Shown here: piece after piece, positions 54,836 through 62,024 of the stretch
Layout: each line of letters starts with the position of its first letter
How positions within the stretch are numbered: the stretch's first letter is position 1
From: WVZL01 sp041862375
GTDB lineage: Bacteria > Acidobacteriota > Aminicenantia > Aminicenantales > Aminicenantaceae
Direction: 5' to 3'
Length of the DNA: 64,000 bases
NCBI GenBank assembly: GCA_041862375.1
Contig: JBGVTE010000109.1
Span: 34,048 to 98,047 of the forward strand
Translations under genes and position numbers: made by a program
The notes under the pieces: generated by a model
What the model was told of the DNA's origin: nothing
The model's input: only the letters and a program-made list of their open reading frames with translations
The model's database searches: none

Positions 54836-56809
54836 TTATTTGATAATTTCTCCCTTCATGTATTCATTCCAAACATTCTCAAACCAGGAATCTTCCTGAG
54901 GGATAGGTCTAACTTTTACCCATTGTTTTTTCATTTTAAAATTCTCATCTAGATATATCTCTAAAATATTTTTACTGACGAAGGAGCCTTCTTTATTCAA
55001 GCTGAACTTCCATTCATCCCCCAATCCTTCACAGGGCTTCTTCCCGTCAGAATCCATTACTAAATAAGACCCCCTGCTCTTCCCGCCTTTCTCCAGATAT
55101 TCTCCAATTGCCTCGAGATAAAGAAGGTGTGTCAGACAGAGATCAAGGTTTTTAAAGGCTGCTGCCAGATATTGTGCTGACGGAACCTTCAGTTCTTTTT
55201 TTAATCTGGAATAGAGATTCCAGGCATCAATAATTGCTGCCTTTATCTTCCCGGGATCGCGGATATGAGCACCACAGGAAGACATCCTCTCCTGAATTTC
55301 ACTTCTTGTTATTTGAATAAAGGCATCATCTTCACAACGATGATCAATCATTTTCTGCGCAAGCTCAAACTTCTCTTTTATCTGTGTGTTAGCAGATGCC
55401 TTGAAATGTCTTTCTTCACGCGGATCTGTAGAATACCTTTTCGCAATATACAGCGCAGCCCGCATGCTTCCCACCTGCCCTGAATTCAAGGCAGTGCCGC
55501 CGGGCCTGTTGACTCCATGTGTGCCATTTACTTCCCCTACGGGAAAGAGATGTTTAACGTTGGATTCCCACCAAATATTTCCTTTAAGGCCGCCGTTGTT
55601 ATGCTGAGCACAAACAGCAATTTCGAGATACTCTTTAGATATATCTATACCGTTACTTTTGTAGAAATCAACAGCAGGCTGATTCATCTTTTTCAGTCTT
55701 TCGATGGGAGTGCTTAAAATAGCTCCGGACCTCTTGAGATAGGTATAGGCTTCCTCGTCCAAAAGGCCAAGCGAAAAATCCTTGAGGATGCCACAGCCAC
55801 TTGGGTTTCGGGAAAAGTCAAGAAACACTCTCCTCTTCTTTATTACGGTTTCTTGATAAACGAGAATATCTATCAGAGATGATCCATAGTTATGAATCTT
55901 TCTTGGATCAAAGGGCCATTGGTACCCTTTCCTGAAAATCGCGGTTGCCAGCTTTCCCATATCAGGAAAGTAGTGGTTTAGAAATTCTCGTTCATCCTGA
56001 CCATTTCTATCAGTAGAAACATACCGTGGGATGACCTGTTGATAAGTCCCTGAAAGATTCCATCTAAATTTAATGGATGCCAGGCCATACTGTGACTCCG
56101 TAAGATTATTGCCCACAGCACCTATCTCAAAGACGAGCCCACTGGACCCGAGCTGACTCTCTGGATATACTGAAGCTTTATACATCCCTGCCGGGCCCCC
56201 TGTTCCAAGGATTACATTCACTGCATTGAATACAACAAAACCCAGATTCTGAGATTCATTACGAGTCTTGTCCAGAGCGACAGCACCAATCACCTGGTTT
56301 TCCCTGCCTTTTCTCTCTGTTAATAAAGCAATAACTTCGTGCTGGTTAAAAACTCTTATTCCTTTCCTCTGCACATCTTTAGCAAGACATTCAAACATCA
56401 GATGAGAAGTAAGAGGGCCAGCAGAAGTAGCTCTTCCCCGCGGGTCATGATCTGTCTTATACCCAACATAAGCGCCGTACTTATCATGTGGGAAGGCAAC
56501 ACCAAGGTCCACAAGGTGAAAAAAAGCCCGGAGGGAGTTCTGTGCTTCGCACAGGGCAATATCACCATGCATGCACATTCCCTCGAACAGGTCTTTGGCC
56601 ATCTCATAGGGAGAATCTGACAAGTCCCCTGAGAGAGAAAGTTTATAGTAGGTTTGTTTGTCAGAACCCGCATTATTAGACGTCCCTCCACTCCACTTAT
56701 CAGTTGCGATTGCTATATCTTCCTGCCCTCTTTCATAAAGTGTAACAGCAGCGTTTAATGAGGCTGCGCCACTTCCTATGATGAGGGTATTGAGGGAATA
56801 CAGGGGCAT
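54836..56809 (-). CDS. FrdA/AprA-type FAD-dependent oxidoreductase
   Basis: A 657-residue flavoprotein of the FAD_binding_2 (fumarate reductase/adenylylsulfate reductase) family. The dinucleotide motif IIGSGAASLNAAV is near the N-terminus and a WSGGTSNNAGSD loop follows. The C-terminal FAD region has NNGGLKGNIWW and FPVGEVNGTHGVNRPGGTALNSGQVG (about 420-445). ATG 56809 is chosen because GGAGG lies 7 nt upstream; the longer form from 56845 has no such site. It is probably a soluble cytoplasmic reductase. No Fe-S or membrane anchor subunit is adjacent, so its electron partner may be the OYE-type protein upstream. Confidence 0.82.
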   Translation of the reverse strand: MPLYSLNTLIIGSGAASLNAAVTLYERGQEDIAIATDKWSGGTSNNAGSDKQTYYKLSLSGDLSDSPYEMAKDLFEGMCMHGDIALCEAQNSLRAFFHLVDLGVAFPHDKYGAYVGYKTDHDPRGRATSAGPLTSHLMFECLAKDVQRKGIRVFNQHEVIALLTERKGRENQVIGAVALDKTRNESQNLGFVVFNAVNVILGTGGPAGMYKASVYPESQLGSSGLVFEIGAVGNNLTESQYGLASIKFRWNLSGTYQQVIPRYVSTDRNGQDEREFLNHYFPDMGKLATAIFRKGYQWPFDPRKIHNYGSSLIDILVYQETVIKKRRVFLDFSRNPSGCGILKDFSLGLLDEEAYTYLKRSGAILSTPIERLKKMNQPAVDFYKSNGIDISKEYLEIAVCAQHNNGGLKGNIWWESNVKHLFPVGEVNGTHGVNRPGGTALNSGQVGSMRAALYIAKRYSTDPREERHFKASANTQIKEKFELAQKMIDHRCEDDAFIQITRSEIQERMSSCGAHIRDPGKIKAAIIDAWNLYSRLKKELKVPSAQYLAAAFKNLDLCLTHLLYLEAIGEYLEKGGKSRGSYLVMDSDGKKPCEGLGDEWKFSLNKEGSFVSKNILEIYLDENFKMKKQWVKVRPIPQEDSWFENVWNEYMKGEIIK

Positions 56810-56950
56810 GCTGACTCCTCCACACTCAATAACACTTCTTCTCATTCTTGCTTACTCTTCTACCTCCCGATACTATCAAATGTCGCTGAATTTGTGCAAT
56901 CCTGTTTTCTCAAATCCATCTCTCCACATCATGCTGCTACACTTTGAGAA

Positions 56951-58315
56951 CTATCTTTTTATATTTCTTAAAAGCTTCCTGTATTCTTTTCCATAAACCT
57001 CGCGATCACGAACTGCACATCCGCTCACAAATCCATGCCGCATAAGATGGCTGCATCTTGAGCAGGTGATACATACTTTCTTGGGATCTATGGAGTTTGT
57101 ATTCATTAAATCTCTCACGGCGTCCGGATAAGCGAAAGAGCTTCTTCCAAGACCGATGAAGGACGCACCTCTCCTCCTGACTACTGCTGCCGCCACATTG
57201 GGGAAAAAATGCCGCAGCCAGGAATAGCCTGTACCAACAAAAGGAATTCCAGGAAACTCCTTCTGCAACTCCCCAGCAATGTTCAGAAGACGGGAAACAC
57301 CCTCTAAAGGATGTTCTTCAGGTAAAGAAGCTTTAAAATGCGGTCGGTCAAATGGACGCCCGAGATGAGGCTTCAAAAAGGGATTTCCTGCAGTGACATT
57401 GAAAAGAGAACAGCCAAGCCGAATTAACTTTCGAATCAAAGACTTGGGCTCAGTAAGATCAACAGAGAGTGAACCATCCTTTCGAACACCGAAACCATAA
57501 GGGTAGACAATTCCATCATAAGCATTTAAACGCACTGCAAGTATAATTCCTGGCACAACGCTTCGAATTTTATCAACAACTTCTCTCAGAAAAAAAGTTC
57601 TGTTCTGGAAGCTCCCACCGTATCGGCTTTTATCTCTGGTGAATGCAGCTAAAAGATCATTGATGAGGTAGCCATGACAGGCTTTGATATCAACGGCATC
57701 AAATCCTGCTTCTCCAGCCAGGCGGGCAGAGTCAACATACTTCTCCTGAAGCTGCTCCAATTCTTCATCACTGATAACCTGCGCATTCCCTCCCTGCTCA
57801 TCTAAAAAATGATTGATGCATGCTACTTTTGGCTTGGGCTTTCTTTCTGGTTGGCTGTATCTGCCTGAGTGTGTCAATTGGAGTACGAGAAAAATCTCAT
57901 GCTGACTCCTGAACATACTTGATGCCGAACTCCGGGTTTTTTCAACCAGGCGCTTAAAGTCGTCTACATTATGAGAGGTAATCATTAACTGATGAGGATT
58001 CGAACGCCCTTCTTGCACAACACTGGTTGCTTCAAACCAGATGAGGCTGCTTCCACCTCGACCATAACGACAATAACGACGAAAAGTGAGTTCACTCGGT
58101 GAACCGTCCGACTCTGCGTCAAATCCCTCCATAGGCTGAACTGCCATGCGGTTCGGCAGTTTCCTAGAGCCAAGTGTAACTTTTTCAAAGAGCAAGTTTA
58201 TTGATTCCTGGAAAGGAAGCTTAAGACCTAAATCCTCGGATTTTTTTAGCAGTTCTGCACTCGATTTATAGGAAAAAGGCTCATGTCGAGTCATGGTCAA
58301 AGTTATAGTATTCAA
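56951..58315 (-). CDS. OYE-family NADH:flavin oxidoreductase with Fe-S motif
   Basis: A 454-residue FMN TIM-barrel protein related to the 2,4-dienoyl-CoA reductase/OYE class. LGSRKLPNRMAVQPMEG (about 50-66) forms the FMN phosphate region and DIKACHGYLINDLLAAFTRDKSRYGGSFQNR (about 210-240) is the hallmark catalytic segment. The C-terminal CITCSRCSHLMRHGFVSGC has CxxCxxCx11C, a likely [4Fe-4S] site as in 2,4-dienoyl-CoA reductase. The FAD/NAD domain of full-length DCR enzymes is missing, so electrons must come from elsewhere. It is the first gene of the minus-strand flavoprotein/UROD/symporter unit, divergent from the ThyA-like gene. Confidence 0.84.
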   Translation of the reverse strand: MNTITLTMTRHEPFSYKSSAELLKKSEDLGLKLPFQESINLLFEKVTLGSRKLPNRMAVQPMEGFDAESDGSPSELTFRRYCRYGRGGSSLIWFEATSVVQEGRSNPHQLMITSHNVDDFKRLVEKTRSSASSMFRSQHEIFLVLQLTHSGRYSQPERKPKPKVACINHFLDEQGGNAQVISDEELEQLQEKYVDSARLAGEAGFDAVDIKACHGYLINDLLAAFTRDKSRYGGSFQNRTFFLREVVDKIRSVVPGIILAVRLNAYDGIVYPYGFGVRKDGSLSVDLTEPKSLIRKLIRLGCSLFNVTAGNPFLKPHLGRPFDRPHFKASLPEEHPLEGVSRLLNIAGELQKEFPGIPFVGTGYSWLRHFFPNVAAAVVRRRGASFIGLGRSSFAYPDAVRDLMNTNSIDPKKVCITCSRCSHLMRHGFVSGCAVRDREVYGKEYRKLLRNIKR

Positions 58316-58397
58316 ATTCTAGCATAAAAATTTATCTTTTTTTATTCATTCCAGATGCAAATTTTGCTCTTTTCAAGGAACTGAAGACAGATCAAAA

Positions 58398-58470
58398 TGT
58401 GTAAGAATCTTTTCCCGTGAAAAATGATAAACGTTACTTTAGCTTTCATCACGGAAAATATGCTTACACA
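58398..58470. repeat. Palindromic element between divergent operons
   Basis: An imperfect ~23-bp inverted repeat: TGTGTAAG (58398) pairs with CTTACACA (58463-58470), then AT, TTTTCC and GTGA blocks pair with small mismatches. The loop is about 27 nt. The arms resemble the 6347-6425 palindrome (GTAAGCAT, TTTTCCGTGAT). It lies between the OYE-type gene (minus) and the ThyA-like gene (plus), so it could also act as a shared operator. Confidence 0.62.
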
Positions 58471-58593
58471 AAATATTTATTGCTTCCAAGATACTTCTCT
58501 TTCTCTTATAATAGGAACCTGAAAAAATTCAGTTGTTTCTTAAAAAAAGTCAGTGAATTGTTAGAGAGATTTTAATTCGAGAAAGGTGAATTC

Positions 58594-59658
58594 ATGGAAA
58601 AAGAAAAGCTAAATGAGATTCTGGAACAAAAAAAAGACAAAATTCATCTTGTTAGCCCTGGAAAGGGAGGAAATATCCCCGTTGTAGCTGCTTCTGGTGA
58701 ATCCCTGGCAGAAACCTGGGAAAATGCCATGTTCGGTCTCTATGTCTACGGCTGTGAGATTCGCACTCAATATGATGCAAAGGACGAGGAAGGAAACTAT
58801 ATAGACCCCCCCAGCAAGGATTGTTCTATTCTGATGTCAATCGGAAATCCTACGAGTGAACCGATGATTCATTTAGCCGGCATTCCTGGAGGACTTGAAG
58901 ACCTAGAGGAATACGTACAGGAAGTGCGTGATGGAATTAAAGATCATTGGGTAAGAGATCCTCTCGATCCCAACGATACACGCTGGCAGTACACTTATCA
59001 CGAACGACTATTCAAGTATGAGCTGCCATTGAGCGAGTATGACCGATATCTGAGTCAACTTCCTGAAGAAGAAAAGCGAAAATTTCATGAAAAGGAAACT
59101 GCCCATTTTCTTCTTGACCATGACTATGCCAAGCTCGTAGAGAAGGAGATCAGGGGCAAGAAACAGACATTCGTCCAGATCAATCAAATACAGAATGTTA
59201 TTGAAAAACTCTCTCAACAGCCTTTTACCCGCCAGGCTCAGGCGATAACCTGGCAACCATACATGGACACAGATATCTACGATCCAGCCTGCCTGCAGAG
59301 TATGTGGTTCAGAATTTTCAGGGATGAAAACAATGTCCCGACTCTGAACATGAACATCCGATTTCGAAGTCGCGATGCCTACGATGCTTCCTTCATGAAC
59401 TGCTTCGCCTTCATTCATGTTCTGGAATACATTGGCAATGAAGTCGGAAAACGAATCAGCCAGGATATAAAAATCGGACGCTATGTGGATGAATCCGACT
59501 CATTCCACATCTACGGAAAGCGGATAGCTGATTTCGAAAATCGCTTTCTTAAAAACCTTGTTAACCGCGATTTTTCCGCTCGAACCTTTTCCCGGAAGGA
59601 CGCCGAGCCATACTTCGAGGAGAGAAGAAAAAAGCTAGAAGAAAAATTTAATAAATAA
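58594..59658 (+). CDS. Thymidylate-synthase-fold protein (archaeal-type ThyA-like)
   Basis: A 354-residue protein whose C-terminal half (about 205-320) matches thymidylate synthase. Catalytic Cys233 (DPACLQ) corresponds to C146 of E. coli ThyA. R258, S259 and D261 in FRSRDAYD correspond to R166/S167/D169, N269 to N177, and H305/Y307 in DSFHIY to H207/Y209; the spacings R-D, D-N and H-Y match exactly. The first ~200 residues are larger than in standard ThyA (264 residues) and include an acidic insertion near 150-190. It is followed 53 nt later by a corrinoid-protein gene. It may make dTMP, or modify another substrate using methylene- or methyl-folate/corrinoid carbon; the context favours asking the question. 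Confidence 0.8.
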   Translation: MEKEKLNEILEQKKDKIHLVSPGKGGNIPVVAASGESLAETWENAMFGLYVYGCEIRTQYDAKDEEGNYIDPPSKDCSILMSIGNPTSEPMIHLAGIPGGLEDLEEYVQEVRDGIKDHWVRDPLDPNDTRWQYTYHERLFKYELPLSEYDRYLSQLPEEEKRKFHEKETAHFLLDHDYAKLVEKEIRGKKQTFVQINQIQNVIEKLSQQPFTRQAQAITWQPYMDTDIYDPACLQSMWFRIFRDENNVPTLNMNIRFRSRDAYDASFMNCFAFIHVLEYIGNEVGKRISQDIKIGRYVDESDSFHIYGKRIADFENRFLKNLVNRDFSARTFSRKDAEPYFEERRKKLEEKFNK

Positions 59659-59711
59659 TCAGGATAGTATTCTATCCAGATATATTTATCAGGACGAGGA
59701 GAATAGAAAAA

Positions 59712-60353
59712 ATGGCAAACATACTCGTAGAAATTGCCTCAAAGCTTTATGAAGGGAAAAAAGATCAAGTCACAGATTTGGTTCAGCAGTCCCTCGACCA
59801 GAAATTGTCTCCTAAAGAAATCCTGGATGGAGGCCTTATCATCGGCATGGACAAAGTGGGTGAAGGCTTCAAAGACGGTGTTTTATTTGTGCCCGAAGTG
59901 CTCATCGCTGCTCGGGCCATGCAAGCTGGAATGAATCTTTTACGACCGCTTCTCGTTGAAAGCGATGTACCGAGCATCGGTAAGTATGTCATCGGAGTTA
60001 TGAAAGGCGACCTGCACGATATAGGTAAAAACCTGGTTAAGATGATGATGGAAGGCGCCGGTTTTGAAACAATTGATCTGGGAACCGATGTTGATCCTGA
60101 AACTTTCGTCTCGGCTGTCCGGGAGCATCAGCCAAAAATTGTGGGAATGAGCGCCTTGCTTACCACAACAATGCCCCAGATGAAAGTAACAATCGAGGCC
60201 TTAATGAAGGCTGGTTTACGCAATTCAGTAAAGGTAATGGTTGGCGGAGCCCCAGTCACAGCTGGTTTCGCCGAACAGATAGGAGCTGATGCCTACGCTC
60301 CAGATGCTGCTGTAGCTGTGGATGTTGCCCGGGGTATCGTTAACCGGCGCTAA
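59712..60353 (+). CDS. Methyltransferase corrinoid protein (MtmC/MtbC-like)
   Basis: A 213-residue cobalamin-binding methyl carrier. The N-terminal four-helix cap spans residues 1-85. The Rossmann domain from about 90 has the cobalamin-binding GDLHDIGKN (D100, H102, G105 of DxHxxG), then the SxL strand in VGMSALLTTTMPQM and VMVGGAPVTAGFAEQIGAD (GG motif). Such proteins carry methyl groups on cobalt between a substrate-specific methyltransferase and a second methyltransferase. A ThyA-like protein lies immediately upstream, and a UROD-like protein with a zinc/thiol motif is about 5 kb away. No RamA-type reductive activator is in the window. Confidence 0.93.
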   Translation: MANILVEIASKLYEGKKDQVTDLVQQSLDQKLSPKEILDGGLIIGMDKVGEGFKDGVLFVPEVLIAARAMQAGMNLLRPLLVESDVPSIGKYVIGVMKGDLHDIGKNLVKMMMEGAGFETIDLGTDVDPETFVSAVREHQPKIVGMSALLTTTMPQMKVTIEALMKAGLRNSVKVMVGGAPVTAGFAEQIGADAYAPDAAVAVDVARGIVNRR

Positions 60354-60439
60354 ATCTCCTGTCTCACCTTTTTGTATTAAAAACAAAGCATCACTCACGG
60401 CTTCATTGTGTGGGCATACAGTGACATATTGAATTACAA

Positions 60440-61420
60440 TTAAATTAATTCTTTTAATTCTCGGATATCCTCCTTCAACCGTGCCTCGCATACTTCAGGC
60501 CATTTTTCTCTTTCTAGAATACTAATTTTTCCTGCCTTTACATCTTCTGTCGATTTCTCTACCAGTTGCACAAGAGACATAAACTCTTGAAGAGTTAAAT
60601 CAGGAAATTTCGACAAAAAGAGAGGATCATAGATAGGAAGCTTAAAGCTTCCTCCGTGGTCTTCAACTGAAAGATTAATCTCCCATGGAAGCAAAGAAAG
60701 CCGCTCTGCTATTTTTCTGAGGTTGACGATACCTTTCCCAATTTCCACTGGAAAAGTAACAAGCCCTTCAGAATTTAAAATAATGGATCCATCTTTGATA
60801 TGAGCACTAACCACCCAGGGCAATATCCTTTCAGTAGCTCTGACAGGTTCCTCCAACATGGTTAAAAGATTCATCGTGTCCAGACAAATACCGAGATAAT
60901 CACCCGGTTCTGCTTCGCACTGTTCGAAGAGTTTTAGTAATTCATGGGTTGTAAATTCAAAATGTGTCTCAATGGCAAGTACAGCGTTGTGATCTTTGAG
61001 CATTTGGCGCTGGGACTTAAGGATCACCGCCATTTCCTGTATAAGGGTTTCAGTCATCGGGCTTTCGGACTCCCAACGCATCAAGCCTCCAGAACAAGAC
61101 CTTATGATACGAGCTCCTAAAGTCACTGCTTCTTCAGCCGCCCGACGATTAATCCCGAAAATATCCTTTTTCTCCCAGGTTTTCATATCGAAAGGGATGT
61201 GCTGTCCCCCACCCCACTCGAGATACAGGTTATTTGATGCTGCGTAGCTGGAAATCTCCTTCAGGTAATCCTCATCAACCCTCTTTCTTTCTTCGGGGCT
61301 TAATCCGGAGAAAAGAACACCTTCAGCTCCGTTCTCTCTGGCCCACTTCAAGGCTGCCAACGGACTTAGCTGAAGTGGATACAAACTATAGCTATCTATT
61401 CCTACACGCAGTGTTTTCAC
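60440..61420 (-). CDS. Sugar isomerase/epimerase (AP endonuclease 2 / xylose-isomerase-like TIM barrel)
   Basis: A 326-residue TIM-barrel protein with the metal-binding set expected of this family: a glutamate in LAIETHFEF (about 150), an aspartate in GICLDTMNLL (about 190), a histidine in VVSAHIKDGS (about 215) and a glutamate in LSVEDHGGSF (about 255). Members epimerise or isomerise sugars such as erythrose, inosose or tagaturonate derivatives. No signal peptide is present, so it is cytoplasmic. It starts 3 nt after the stop of the lipoprotein gene upstream and is likely in the same transcript. The substrate is probably a sugar acid of the surrounding locus, by inference. Confidence 0.8.
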   Translation of the reverse strand: MKTLRVGIDSYSLYPLQLSPLAALKWARENGAEGVLFSGLSPEERKRVDEDYLKEISSYAASNNLYLEWGGGQHIPFDMKTWEKKDIFGINRRAAEEAVTLGARIIRSCSGGLMRWESESPMTETLIQEMAVILKSQRQMLKDHNAVLAIETHFEFTTHELLKLFEQCEAEPGDYLGICLDTMNLLTMLEEPVRATERILPWVVSAHIKDGSIILNSEGLVTFPVEIGKGIVNLRKIAERLSLLPWEINLSVEDHGGSFKLPIYDPLFLSKFPDLTLQEFMSLVQLVEKSTEDVKAGKISILEREKWPEVCEARLKEDIRELKELI

Positions 61421-61423
61421 TAC

Positions 61424-61891
61424 TTATTTTTCAGCCCACTTGCGCAATTCTCGCTTTATCTTCTCCTCCACCTTCTCTGCAATTTTTTCCCAGGTTTCAT
61501 CTTTTTTCTCAGTTTCATCAAGCCAGCTCTGGATGCCTTTTCGAACCTTATCCTCTACTTTTTTGCCTATTTCCTCCCACTCCTTCTCCTTCATTTTTTT
61601 AGCTCGTCTTCTCTTCCCTCTCGGTCCCCAACTTCCTCCAAGGAAAATTGCGGCTCCGATTAAAAAGCCAAAATTGTACCAATTTCCCGAGTTATTTACT
61701 TCGTACATAGTAACTTTATCGGTAAAGAGACTGATGATAAACGTAATAACACAGATAATACCATGCCACAGACCAGCCCAGAACCCTGCAGGTTTTTCAT
61801 CATATCTCTCATTGCCAGGGGCACAACTTGTAGCGAGTAAAATTAATAAGATCACTGTAAAAATAATGATTGTTTTTTGCATGGAATTCAT
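61424..61891 (-). CDS. Predicted lipoprotein with charged C-terminal helix
   Basis: A 155-residue protein whose signal ends in LLATSC, a plausible lipobox (cysteine ~24). Two hydrophobic segments follow near 37-54 and 73-88, then about 60 residues of an extremely charged helix (REKEWEEIGKKVEDKVRKG and similar) with possible coiled-coil periodicity. AAGGAGGAGG precedes the ATG. No family is recognised. A strong extended -10 promoter lies upstream, and the next gene (sugar isomerase) follows with almost no gap, so this may be the leader of that operon. Confidence 0.6.
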   Translation of the reverse strand: MNSMQKTIIIFTVILLILLATSCAPGNERYDEKPAGFWAGLWHGIICVITFIISLFTDKVTMYEVNNSGNWYNFGFLIGAAIFLGGSWGPRGKRRRAKKMKEKEWEEIGKKVEDKVRKGIQSWLDETEKKDETWEKIAEKVEEKIKRELRKWAEK

Positions 61892-61936
61892 TATTTCCTC
61901 CTCCTTGTATTTCGTTCTTACAATTTTCCCTCAAAG

Positions 61937-61965
61937 CTTATAGCATAGGAACCATTTGATGTCAA
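61937..61965 (-). promoter_or_regulatory. Extended -10 promoter for the lipoprotein/isomerase unit
   Basis: On the minus strand TTGACATCAAAT..., a 17-nt spacer ending CTATGC, then TATAAG. It shares TTGACATC and GCTATAAG with the promoters at 6463 and 7858. Confidence 0.68.
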
Positions 61966-62024
61966 AAGTTAAAAAAATATGTAAAAAAAACAATAAATAA
62001 ATTGTTTTACCCGGCTAAGTACTT

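Noticed and set aside
58316..58593. Cobalamin riboswitch upstream of the ThyA-like/corrinoid genes
   Set aside because: I found no B12-box-like conserved core; the only structure is the inverted repeat at 58398-58470.
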